Origin: Nymphaea colorata | Taxonomy: Eukaryota > Streptophyta > Magnoliopsida > Nymphaeales > Nymphaeaceae | Length of the DNA: 64,000 nt | Direction of reading: 5' to 3' | Assembly: GCF_008831285.2 (NCBI RefSeq) | Contig: NC_045145.1 | Span: 6,696,802 to 6,760,801, forward strand | Part shown: positions 45,974 to 56,767 of the stretch, piece by piece | Layout of the letters: every line of letters begins with the position of its first letter | Position numbering within the stretch: the stretch's first letter is position 1 | The notes under the pieces: generated by a model | Told to the model about the DNA's origin: nothing | What the model saw: only the letters and a program-made list of their open reading frames with translations | Database searches by the model: none | Made by a program: the position numbers and the translations under genes

Positions 45974-46703
45974 TATTATTTCATTTTAGGTCTCATTTTT
46001 TAGTTCTAGCTAAATTGCTCCACGGTACCGTGGTGAATGGAGCCGATCAAACAATAAACTTAAAGACTTCCACGTGTTTTCTCTGATTCATAAGAAGTCG
46101 ACGCCTCTTTCAATTAATGTCATAAAAGTTGTTGTTGTTCTTGAATTTAATAAAAGTGGAGGAGGTTATCGTTTAGGGTACAGGATCTCCTTAAGGTGCT
46201 TCGAGTGCCACCCCCGTTTATCTTGCACATCAATGGTCATTTCTTGCATGGTCCTTTCTTGCAGCACCGATGTCACAACTCATTAAAATGTACAAATATA
46301 TTAACTTTTTTCTGTTGGCATGCCTTCAAAATTAAGCGCTGCTTTTAATAATAAAGGTTGGGAACTTACATTGTCCCGATACCATAATTCCGATCAAAAG
46401 GCATCATTTTTTTCAATAAAAAAAATACACTTGTTTCTGGCAACTGACAAATAAAGACAAATAAAGGCTGAAGAGAATTTTCATTAATTTTGAAAAATAA
46501 ATAAAAAAACTGAAATTTCTTTTCTAATATTACATTATATGGTCAGTAGTATGGATCATGACAACCTTTTCGTCATTTTACCTTACATACTAATTTTGCT
46601 TTTGAAGTGAATGGAAATGCAGTCCAAACCTTATTCGACAGATTTTATAAAATTGAAGTATGGTTATTTTCAGAAAAATTATAAAATGTGTTTTCTTTTT
46701 CAG

Positions 46704-46821
46704 CTTAGGTGAGGAGGAAGTTAACAACCTCTCATTCGAAAAAGATCCGAAGGACCCTCAATTTCCTTCGCTTTTGGGTACCTGGGCTGCATCGATGGAG
46801 TATGACATACCCGTCAACTAG
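46704..46821 (+). other. exon-like segment in right arm
   Basis: After a TTTTCTTTTTCAG acceptor-like site an open frame of 38 codons reads LGEEEVNNLSFEKDPKDPQF, PSLLGTWAASMEYDIPVN and then a stop. Two further open islands lie downstream: 47283-47372 (YLQKYMKIMETSKSIQKW) after TTTCGATTGTAG, and 47909-48031 (DADDKNCEKMKTNGEEERTK). They look like exons of a host gene captured in the duplicated block. Each ends in a stop and I recognise no family, so they may be relics. Confidence 0.35.
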
Positions 46822-47621
46822 ACTATCATCTTTTATGGTTTAGGGAATAGCACCCATGATAATTGAAGCAACGCACCTTTTACTTGTTCACCTACTCGAC
46901 CAGCTATGTTATGACTTTTGAGGCTCTTTTATGAACTCAAAAGTGAAAATTTAACCAAAAATTCAAAATATAACGTCCCAAATATGAGCATTATTTGTTT
47001 ATCTAGTTGCTGAACGGTTTGGTGGTCTTCATGTTTCTCCAACTATAGCTGGTAGCAGGCCTGGTGGTAATTTGATTGCCTGAGATCGGGCTGCTATCAT
47101 CTCCTTCAGGTTAAAAGGTGAATGATGCCTTTCATGTAATGAGATCGTGAAGTATGAATAATCTGACATCTTCATGGAAAACAGTATGAGAACTTTCGTG
47201 TACTCTTTTCTCTCATTTTTTATATATCAGTTGTGGCAGTTCTTTCTTGCAAATTTCTTTTATTTTTCTTTCGATTGTAGGATACCTTCAAAAATACATG
47301 AAAATCATGGAAACTTCAAAGAGCATACAGAAATGGCAAGAATTCTTGAACCTTCACATTCCTTTTAAATGATAGATGAAGGAAACTTGATTTATGAATG
47401 CCTTAAATTTCCTTATTCTTAATTTTTAAGAGAAATGCCTGAGCTATTTATCATTTGGAAGGCAAGAGATGACTATTGTTGCTTTTCTGAACATGTTTGA
47501 GGTGCATGATGTTATGTCATCTAATGGATGGCATTTGAAACCCCTGCAGAGACAAAGCAGGTCATCTGAGTTATGTCCTTGACTTTGCATTATTTTGTAA
47601 AGGCAAGATATGACTATTGTT

Positions 47622-47622
47622 G

Positions 47623-47651
<29 letters not shown>
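47622..47651. repeat. (CT)n microsatellite in right arm
   Basis: Mirror of the GA run at 40231-40259. Confidence 0.9.
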
Positions 47652-47653
<2 letters not shown>

Positions 47654-49595
47654 TTAATAATTTGTTTATCTATATCAGCATTCACAACTGCATCACTCTC
47701 CAGCATATTCCAGTTGTTGAACACTTTTTAAGAGATTTACGAGAATCTGTAAAATATTTCCAGTTCTAAATCCATACTAATTAACTATATGTGTGTATTT
47801 GGTTATTTTCATATCTAGTCACGGGTTTTAGTGGTCTTCTTCCAAAATTCCTATAGGTAAGGCTCCACGAGGTCATCTGCAACTCTGATCCTATCCCCCT
47901 AGAAAAAGTGTAATCCTAATGATGCAGACGACAAAAACTGTGAGAAGATGAAAACCAATGGTGAAGAGGAGAGAACAAAGATACAAATTGAAGAAAATGA
48001 TGTGCCTAGAAAGCCAGAGAAGCATGAATAGATGATTGACAGAGATAATGGTGAAAAAAATGGAAAGCCATGAAAGCAGAAGCTAGAAATGAAGGAAGGT
48101 AGAGTAGGTGGGCACGTATGATTAAAGATTTATGAAGACACTAAATGCACCTTCATGTCATGACATGAACGTAGAGATGTTGACGGATCAGGTTCAAGTT
48201 GAATGTACTCTAACCATATCCACTTTTTCGGATATTCACTTGTTCATATTGGAATTTGAATTTGAATACAAACAAAGAAAGGTCAAATTTGCATCCAAAT
48301 CTGAAATCTGATTTGACGATTTGAATTCAAGGGCATGTAGCTAATCCAATATGGAGCCAGGTCAGAGTCAAATTTAGCTTGGGGAAGATACCTGCCCTTA
48401 GTTACACGCCTGGCTAGTTTTCAAATTTGATTTGGTATATCCTTATATTTATTACGCTTAATTTACGTTATAAATAGCAACAGCATGCTGCTGATCTTGA
48501 CGATGTGTCCATCTAATCATGCTAGAGTATGCAGGGGTTACAGAGGTTGTCAGCTGAAAAAAAAAAAACATTATCTCAAAAAGGTCAATTTAAACGCAGT
48601 GAGAATAGTCAATACGTCTTTCATATCTGGCAGGAGTTCTTAAAGGATTTGACCATGAAAATCTTAACATGGGAATGTGCAATTTCCAAGCAAATAAAAT
48701 TAGCAGCTAGTTTTTGAATGGCTAGTTCTATTTTTTGCACAGGTACCTAGCTTTCACCTTAATCCGGTCAAGGGTTTTCACCTCTTTGATATATATATAT
48801 ATATACACACACACACAAAGACAGGTATAAAGTGCTGACGCCTTTAATTTGATGCAAAGAGGATATTTCAGCACTTTTGGGTTTGATTTTACAAGTTACA
48901 AAATAATTGGGTTATTGGAAATTCAGCTGGACATCTCAATATATCTGATTTGGATTAGATATCTGATGTAACCGTTCCAAAAAACTCAGATGTGGAAAGA
49001 CATTTAATATCCGATTAACAAACTAGATCAGATACAAATTTAAGAAATGACATCCGATCGAATTCGAATATATATAAATATCCAATCTTCGATACAAAAT
49101 CAGATTGTGTTTCAATAAGCATCCTATATCTAATGCTTTAAAATGTGCTAGATTTGGTTCAAATCACATATGAATGTAAAAATGTCTTCAGATTGTGAAG
49201 TGAGATTTCATATTGTGATTTTGATATGACTTTCCTTTATTTGCATTTGAACTTCAAGAATATCTGAAAAAGTTAATACAATTAAGGGTATATTTGATTC
49301 GAATCTGATCCGTTGATATCTCTGCTCTATCCTTGCCAAAAGCCATATATATATATATATATATACTGGTTCAAGTCACGAGGGTAAACTTGATGCCGTG
49401 CTGGAGTCTGACAATGGGGGAGAGAGAGGGCAAACTTACCTTCCTTTTGGTTTTCATGCCATTACAGCAATAAAACATGCATTGTGGGGCGACTAGGACG
49501 ATGCAATTGGTCAGCAGCCGGCTTTGAACAATTCCATACATGAAATAAGACATTTTCGCCCAAAGGTTACTTGGTGGTACCAATTACTTGGCACC

Positions 49596-49603
49596 TATAA
49601 ATA
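49596..49603 (+). promoter_or_regulatory. TATA box of E
   Basis: TATAAATA in GGCACCTATAAATAAGAGCA, 125 bp before the former start codon. It is kept although the gene is broken. Confidence 0.78.
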
Positions 49604-49720
49604 AGAGCAGAGCTAATTAGATAGCATCTTCATTTCTGCATTCATCAAACTGTAGTAGTCCTTCCAAGAGTTTCTTTTCTTTCTATCCACCTTTTTGAGT
49701 CAGATTCATCATAAACTAAT

Positions 49721-49939
49721 GTGGGCCGCCTCCTTCCTCTGGCTCTTCGGATGATGGTAGCAATGGCCGTTGTGGCCCCTGCTGCATCCACTGCCTGGAT
49801 CCCTGCCCGCAACTGTTACCTGCATTACAAATATGAAGCGCTTGGAAAATTTGCTGTGAAGAGGTACAATGAGCAGAACCATGGAAACCTCTACTTTGTG
49901 CCAGTGGGCCACTGCTGGAAACTGGACCGAGGAACCGGC
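49721..49939 (+). pseudogene. cystatin-like gene E, 5' part, start codon lost
   Basis: The first 73 codons are homologous to B: GRLLPLALRMMVAMAVVAP, ARNCYLHYKYEALGKFAVK and GHCWKLDRGTG. The codon that is ATG in B and D is GTG here (context ACTAATGTGGGC), which leaves an out-of-frame ATG one base upstream. After the second glycine of RGTG the frame enters the Copia-4 LTR. The remaining 3' part is at 56647-56767. Two independent lesions make this a pseudogene. Confidence 0.9.
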
Positions 49940-50336
49940 TGTTGGAGCTTTGCAGAGATCAAGATAGCATATGAACAAAAATGCAGAAATCGAAAAACAT
50001 TCATAGAAACGTGTGTTTTATAGGGCGGAAGAAGAACCTGTAGAGGAGACCGCCGACTGAATGTCGGCGGCTGTTGGTAGAACGACTACAGTCCCCATGG
50101 AGTCGTTCCCCTGTGGAGGTAGCGGCGGCGGTTTCGGCAATGTGTTTCTCTCCTCAGTGATAGCAGCCCAGTGATGGGGTCAGGCAATTCACATATGGCT
50201 AAAGGGACCGATTACCCAGACGGTAAAACTGAATATGTCTCACTCCATCACAAGACATGAGTATTTATACTTAAGGGCCCGAAACGGATATGGACCCGTA
50301 TCGACGCAAGACTATCTAGATGTTGAAATCCCAACA
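49940..50336 (-). repeat. Copia-4 3' LTR
   Basis: Starts TGTTGGAGCTTTGCAGAGAT and ends AAATCCCAACA. It has a 6-bp insertion relative to the partner. Confidence 0.92.
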
Positions 50337-50507
50337 ATCTCCCACTAGTCCAAGTCGATATCAAGGGTAAACAAAATGATTAAGATCCATTCCAAGGTCT
50401 CACCTTTGTTGTCTTACAAAACTTCTCAATAAACAAATGAGAATGCAAAATAAATAAACAACAAACTGTATGTGATCACATTCATAAATGTTTATATAAT
50501 AGTGTGT

Positions 50508-51158
50508 TTACATTGAACTACATAAACTCATCCTCTTAACATGTTCAAAAAACATACCAGATGCTAGCGCTTTAGTAAGAGGATCTGCAACCATATCTGT
50601 AGTCCCAATGTGTTGAATACACACTAGTTGATTCTTTGTTATTTCCTTAACAATAAAATACTTAAGTTCCATATACTTAGAAGAAGTAGTACTTTTGTTG
50701 TTATTGGAAAAGAACACTGCAGCTTCATTATCACAGTAAACCTTAAGTGGTCTATCAATAGATTCAACTATTTTGAGCTGTGAAATGAAATTCTTTATCC
50801 AAATTGTCTACGATGTAGTCTCATATAATGCAATAAATTCTGCTTTCATGGTATGAGCAGCAGTCACAATCTGCTTTTTGCTCCCCCATGAGATGGCACC
50901 TCCTGATAGAAGGAAAACAAAACCAGTAATAGACTTTCTACTATCAGTGCATCCTCCAAGATCGGCGTCAGAATAGCCAATCACTTCTAAATGGTCAACC
51001 TTGCGATATGTCAACATGTAATCTTTTGTCCCTTGCAAGTATCGCATGACTCTCTTTACGGCCTTCCAATGTGCCATGCCTGGATTAGATTGAAATCTAC
51101 CAAGCATGCCAACAGCAAAGGAAATGTCAGGCCTAGTGCAAATCTGCACATACTGCAA
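50508..51158 (-). pseudogene. Copia-4 RNase H
   Basis: Frame 50808-51158 has CTRPDISFAVGMLGRFQSNP, VMRYLQGTKDYML and GYSDADLGGCTDSRKSITG. Frame 50508-50717 continues with MELKYFIVKE and DPLTKALASG. One frame break separates them. The domain is otherwise well preserved. Confidence 0.88.
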
Positions 51159-52060
51159 GCTGCCAACCGTGATGCATATAGAATGTTGATCATTTGTGCC
51201 TTTTCAAATTCGTCCTTTGGACAATCATTTAGGCTCAATTTATCACCTTTAGCTATGAGTGTCGAAATAGGAGAACAATTCTCCATCTCATATCTTTTAA
51301 GAACTTTATTGGTGTATGCTGATTGTGAGAGACTTAAAACACATTTAGATTTGTCTCGACGAATCTCAATGCTGATAACAAATGAAGCCTCACCTATGTC
51401 CTTCATCTCAAAATGAGATGCGAGAAAATGTTTGGTTTCTGTTAGCAATTGAAGATCATTTGAAACAAGTAAAATGTCATCCACATATAAAGTCAGAATT
51501 ATGAACTTACTCCCACATGTCATAACATACACACATCGATCAATGATGTTTTCTGTAAACCCAAAAGTCGTAATGACTTCGAAAAACTTAATGTACCATT
51601 GACGTGAGGCCTGTTTAAGTTCATAAATCGCTTTATTAAGCTTGCAAACCAAATGATCTTTACCACTTTCAGAAAACCCTTGAGGTTGATCCATATATAC
51701 CTCTTCACTCAAATCACCATTTAAGGAAGCCGTTTTCACATCCATGTAGCTCTAAGTCAAAATGAGCTACAAGTGCAAAGACAATCCTCATTGATTCTTT
51801 AACAGAGACAGGTGAACATGTCTCATTATAGTCAATGCCCTCCATTTGTGTGAATCGTTTAGCAACTAATCTTGTCTTGTATCTCTCTATGTTGCCTTTA
51901 GAGTCCTCTTGGTCTTATAGACCAATTTACACCCCACGGGTTTAACTCCTTCAGGCAACGACACAATGCTCCATGTCTGGTTTTTAGCCATAGAGTCAAG
52001 CTCTTCTTTTATGGCATTAATCCAATACTTGTATTGTTTGCTTTCAATGGCTTCAATAAA
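51159..52060 (-). pseudogene. Copia-4 reverse transcriptase
   Basis: Frame 51056-51745 has MDVKTASLNGDLSEEVYM, ELKQASRQWYIKF and LTLYVDDILLVSND, so the YVDD catalytic pair is intact. RT sequence right of 51745 up to about 52000 is in another frame. The overall frame is broken but the core is the best preserved in the window. Confidence 0.88.
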
Positions 52061-52102
52061 TGTGAAAGGGTTATCGTCAACATCTATGAAATCATTAGGC
52101 TC

Positions 52103-53097
52103 TTATAGGTATACCACATAATCTGATGATATGGCAGATCTCCTGGCTCTTGCAGATCTACGAACAGGTAATTGATCATTTTCAATTTGTATGTCTACAT
52201 CCTGGTCGTGTTCATTAGTATGATCTACATTTAATTCATCTGGATCTGATGCATTACCTGTATGATTTGCATTCATTTCATCATGAGAGACAATATAATC
52301 ATACACACTTGCATTCTCTTTAGCAGGTCTACTTTCAGTATCTTGTATTTCCTCAAAAATGAGGTTTTGTAGTGCATCTAGTCCAAATGAGCCATCTTCT
52401 AGGAATTTAGCCTTATCTGTTTCCACAATATGTGGTGTATGAGATGGACAATAAAACCTATAGCCTTTTGATCATTCTAGATAACCAATAAAGAAACCAC
52501 TGGTTGTTCTAGGATCAAAGGCTTTTATGTAAGGGTTGTACAACTTAGCTTAAGAAGGACATCTCTATATGTGCATATAAGGGAGAGAAGGTATCCTACC
52601 TGTCCACAATTTGTAAGGAGTTGTGGGAACAGCTTTAGTAAGAACTCTATTCTGTATATGCACTGCTTTCCTGAGAGCTTCACCCCACAAGGTTAGAGGG
52701 AGAGTGGAATAATTTATCATAGCTCGAACTATTTCTTTAAGCGTACGATTTCTTCTTTCAGCTACACTATTTTGATAGGCACACTGCCTGGCATGGTGTA
52801 TTGTCATGCTAATGGTCCCTCTCTTTGTCCCATCTCAGTAAACCTACCATAATATTCACCACCTCTATCTGATCTGACTATCTTGATAACTTCATCGGTT
52901 TGTTTCTCTACTTCTTTCTTATAGTCCTTGAAAACTTGGCACACATCGGATTTTTGAAAGATTAAGTAGAGATATAAATACCGAGAATAGTCATCTATAA
53001 AGGTGACAAAATACTTTTCGCCTGTGTAACAAGGAGGGAAAGGTCCACAAACATCTGTGTGAACAATTCCTAATCTTTTAGTACATCGCTCGGCAAC
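52103..53097 (-). pseudogene. Copia-4 integrase and linker
   Basis: Frame 52565-52807 has AYQNSVAERRNRTLKEIVRA, the conserved end of the rve core, then LPLTLWGEAL and TPYKLWTGRIPSL. Sequence 52810-53095 holds the earlier core in other frames. The acidic linker 52103-52426 ends PVRRSARARRS. Confidence 0.86.
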
Positions 53098-53700
53098 TTA
53101 TTTATATATGTTAGTTTGCTTTGCCTTTATGCAATCTACACATATGCCTTTATCTGTAAAATCAAGAGATCGTAAGATCCCTTTATTTAAGAGTCTCCTT
53201 ATTCTCTTTTCAGAGATATGACCCAAACAGCAGTGCCATAGCATGTACGAATCATCCTTTATGGTACTACGCTTATTGCCACTTGTACAATGACTAGAAG
53301 CCAACGATTCAAGAGATTGGATCTTCACATTCAACTTGTATAAACCATCACACAAAATAGCAGAACCAATTTCAACAAGATCTTTATAAATGAACATCTT
53401 TGGATTCTCAAACTTTAAGCAGAAATCAAATTTTTCCAATCTTGATACAGAAATTAAGTTTCTACTATATGATGGAACAAAGAAAACATCATGAAAATCC
53501 AAAACAAAGCCAGTATCAAGCCTAATCTGGCATTCTCCTACAGCCTTCACATGTGAGCGCATTTTGTTTCCTGAGAAAATGCTCCTCTCATGTAGTGTTG
53601 GTTCCCTTTTACTTAGAAAGTCCTGTAAAAAATTGACAATATGCACAGTAACACCAGAGTATTAATAGGAACATGTAACATATTACTTTCAAGTAAAACA
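53098..53700 (-). pseudogene. Copia-4 protease and GAG-pre-integrase
   Basis: The minus-strand frame reads SGVTVHIVNFLQDF at its start, where an active protease has DSGAT, so the catalytic aspartate is gone and a stop lies just before. It continues FVPSYSRNLISVSRL and LWHCCLGHISEKRIRRLL with C.DC spacing. Confidence 0.82.
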
Positions 53701-53726
53701 AATGACATGTCACATTTCTTCTCTAA

Positions 53727-54557
53727 CTAATTCTTGTACTTGATGCAGTCTGACTTCTTATGCCCCTTTTTCTTACAAAATAAACACTTTATAAGAGCTA
53801 AGTTAGTCTGTGCAGTTTGACTTGTTGACTTCTTCTTGGCACTCCTTTTCATTGAACTTTTCTTTATGCCAACTTTACCAACCCCAGAATGAAAAACTAT
53901 ACGTGCACTTTGCAACTTCTCACCCTTCATTCTTTCCTCCTCTTCAACACACTTAGATATCAATTCATTGAATGTTCATTCAGTATTATGTGTATTGTAA
54001 TTGATCTTAAAAGGGGTATATTCAGCTGGTAAAGAGGTCAAAGTAAAGAATACTAAGAAAGATTCAGAAATAGTCAACTTCATCTCATTTAATTGAGAAG
54101 CAATGTTCCTCATTTCTAACATATGCTCGCGAATGTTACTCCCTCCTTGATATTTCATAGATATTAACTTTGAAATTAGGGTACTGACTCTGGCTTTACG
54201 AGAGCTGACAAACTGAGCCTCAACTGCATCCAAGAACTCTCTCACCGTTCTACAAGGCCGAATAGCACCACGTATGTTCTTAGCGACTCTTGATTGCAAA
54301 AGCAACAAGTTTAGTCGGTTAGAACGCTCCCACTTGTCAAAGTACACTGTTTCATTATGTGTACTTTGTGGTGTAAGAGGAGGTAGCTCAGGTCGTCTCA
54401 AAGTCATATTCAGATCCATATACCCCAATGTAAACACAACATTTTCTTTCCATTCAGCATAATTTGAATCATCAAGTAAAGAGATAGAATTTGAGCCATT
54501 AAAATAAATAGAACCAGGACTGCAGATGACTAAAGACATCAATAAGTTGACATGCAT
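53727..54557 (-). pseudogene. Copia-4 gag with zinc knuckle
   Basis: Frame 53976-54557 is a gag domain (LDDSNYAEWKENVVFTLGYM, RSNRLNLLLLQSRV, GGSNIREHMLEMRNIASQL). Frame 53727-53963 ends in the CCHC knuckle CLFCKKKGHKKSDC. A short frame break lies between them. Confidence 0.88.
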
Positions 54558-55250
54558 TATATGAGTGAAACCATATGAAACAGTAAACTAAATAAAAGGC
54601 TCTTTATGTCTACTATTTTCAAGACAAATACCAGGGGTCATTAGGATACGACTTTGGTAATATATATAATACTTACATGTATTCTGTCTTAACTTTATCT
54701 AGTAAAACTAGGAAATGTAAATTCAAACTATAGTCAAGCATATCACATTTGGGTGTAAAATGACAAAACTATGTAAGAATCTATTTTTCTATTTTATTCT
54801 ACTTATTCTCTTGACCATAACACACTACCTTTAGGTAATTATGTTAATTCAAATGAGAATAAGTACAACATGAATACTAATGTGCCTTTAAATCATGTGT
54901 AGTCACTTTGGTGAGGTATAACATGATTTAACTAATCATAGGCTCTTTACATTAGCGTTGTCATACAAACTTTATGATCATGCAATAAAATTAACTTTAG
55001 CATAATCCTAAATAAAAACATGATACAAAAATATATCATAAAATCACATATAAAATGAAACACACGGATCATTTATTCATAATCAACTTAATGCTATCTA
55101 AATTGTTCATTAAAGCTCTATAAAACATAATGAATCGGTCCCGTATCGATATAAAATGATCGAACCAATTCATTAAACACCTTAAATAGGCATACAACCA
55201 CATATACCAGCTTCCTCTAGCTTAGAACCGGTCCTGTATCAGTCCTAAAT
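54558..55250. other. Copia-4 leader, AT-rich part
   Basis: Non-coding AT-rich sequence between gag and the 21-bp array. No feature seen. Confidence 0.6.
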
Positions 55251-55253
55251 GGA

Positions 55254-55480
55254 CTGAACCGGTGGAAAACTAGATGAACTGGTCCGTAAAGGGAAAGAAC
55301 TGGTCTCAAACAACTCTGAATCGGTTTAAAAAAGCCCGAATCAGTTTTAAAACAGAATGAACCGTTCTGAAAAACAACTGAACCGGTCCAGAAAAGATCC
55401 GAATCGGCCCCAAAATGTCCGAACCGGTCCCAAAAAGGTCTGAATCGGTTCTGAAATAGACCGAATCGGTTCTGTTTTAA
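55254..55480. repeat. 21-bp minisatellite in Copia-4 leader
   Basis: About eleven imperfect units of a 21-bp motif built around GAACCGGTC / GAATCGGTT. The clearest run is 55379-55480. The minus-strand frame through it gives seven-residue repeats (RFRPFWD, RFGHFGA) that follow from the DNA period. Confidence 0.75.
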
Positions 55481-55489
55481 AAACCAGAC

Positions 55490-56254
55490 AGTATGGATAC
55501 GGGTCGGCCCGATCCTAAAATCAAAACACGGGCGGATGGCGGGCGGGAACGATTTTTTATTTAAAAAAAAAAAACATTTATGGATCCCGGTCGGGACAGG
55601 ACTGACCCGACTCGGGTCCGACCCGCCTCCCCGCCTTCCGCCCGACCGACTCCTGCTCGACCGAAACCACTGCAACAATGGCAGGACAGTTAACGGCGAG
55701 AGAAACCAGCGGGACTCCGGGGAAGGCTTTGGGTGGGCGCCGGCGGGTCTCACGAGCCTACCGACGGGCCTCTGACCGGCCGTCGCCCTTCCTGTCGTCG
55801 TCTGTCCCTGTGCCCTAATCTTTTAGATTTGGGCATGAGCGGTGGCAGCGGGAGGAAGACGGGCGACTTTAGGTGGACGCCGGCGGGTGCCGTCATGACC
55901 GTCCGACGACGGCGAACCCACCCGTGGCCACCCTTCCTGCAATCGCCCTTCAACGGAGAGGCAAACACCTTCCGTCGCCTTCCCCTTTCCCTCTTTTCCC
56001 TTTGTCGGGCGGCTGATAACAGTGTCGAAAAAACGCCACCGGCAGGCCACCCAACTGCGTGGGTGGCCGCCGGTGGGTCGCACCAGTATGGGGAGGTCCG
56101 GCCATCGCCTAATGGCTGGCCGACGCCTGCCTGACGGCAGGAAACCGTCGCCCGATGCCCTCTTCTTCCACGTTTCTGCCCTATTCCCTTTGCATGAAGA
56201 CAGAATGCAAAGGGGAAACGCACAGCGGAAACATGGAGTGGGCCCATAACCCAT
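55490..56254. other. GC-rich part of Copia-4 leader
   Basis: Abrupt rise in GC content, with motifs such as CGCCGGCGGGT repeated in slightly varied form (55739, 55881, 56070). Open frames exist on both strands but none has a recognisable domain. It may be captured host sequence or a long structured leader. Confidence 0.5.
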
Positions 56255-56646
56255 TGTTGGAGCTTTGCAGAGATCAAGATAGCATATGAACAATAATGCA
56301 GAAATCGAAAAACATTCATAGAAACGTGTGTTTCATAGGGTGGAAGAAGAACCTGTTGAGGCGACCGCCGACTGAATGTCGGCGGCTGTTGGTAGAACGG
56401 CTACAGTCCACATAGAGTCGTTCCCCTGCGGAGGTAGCGGCGGCGGCAATGGATTTCTCTCCTCAGCCATAGCAGCCTAGTGATGGGGACAGATAATTCA
56501 CGTATGGGTAAGGGGACCGATTACCCAGACAGTAAAACTGAATGTGTCTCACTCCATCACAAGACACGAGTGTTTATATTTAAGGGTCCGAAACAGATAT
56601 GGACCCGTATCGACGCAGGACTATCTAGATGGGAAAATCCCAACAC
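56255..56646 (-). repeat. Copia-4 5' LTR
   Basis: Starts TGTTGGAGCTTTGCAGAGAT and ends AAAATCCCAACA. It differs from the left copy at about 30 positions. Confidence 0.92.
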
Positions 56647-56767
56647 CTACCGCTTTATCACCATCGTCTCCGACGAAAAGAAGTACGAGACTGAAGTGAT
56701 CGAAGATCTGTCCACACCAGGCTATCCTCCTGTCCACAATTTTGGCTACTTCAAACCAGTATGTTGA
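56647..56767 (+). pseudogene. cystatin-like gene E, 3' part
   Basis: Resumes the E frame with TYRFITIVSDEKKYETEVIE, then DLSTPGYPPVHNFGYFKPVC and a TGA at 56765-56767. The last residue is C where B-D have Y, and SDEKK replaces SGGKK. The shared 3' UTR follows. Confidence 0.9.

Larger units (their letters stand above)
45655..49939. repeat. right arm of large inverted repeat
   Basis: Inverted partner of 37700-42228, running from the 3' end of D through the intergenic block and the E promoter into the truncated E coding sequence. It ends where Copia-4 interrupts E. Confidence 0.88.
49940..56646 (-). mobile_element. Copia-4, Ty1/copia element inserted in gene E
   Basis: A 6.7-kb minus-strand element with LTRs at 49940-50336 (397 bp) and 56255-56646 (392 bp), about 92% identical by eye and starting and ending TGTTGG/CCAACA. 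A polypurine tract (AGTGGGAGAT on the minus strand) abuts 50336. The bases after the 5' LTR on the minus strand (ATGGGTTATGGGCCC) are not the usual Met-tRNA site. There is no matching pentamer at the two flanks, and about 7 bases of the cystatin frame (between GGC and CCTACC) are missing at the junction. The leader of 1.7 kb is unusually long. Confidence 0.9.

Noticed and set aside
55217-55753. 178-codon minus-strand frame with seven-residue repeats
   Set aside because: The repeats follow directly from the 21-bp minisatellite. The rest is GC-rich leader sequence of Copia-4.
55750-56319. 189-codon minus-strand arginine-rich frame
   Set aside because: It runs into the LTR of Copia-4 and competes with open frames on both strands, as expected in GC-rich DNA. 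No domain seen.
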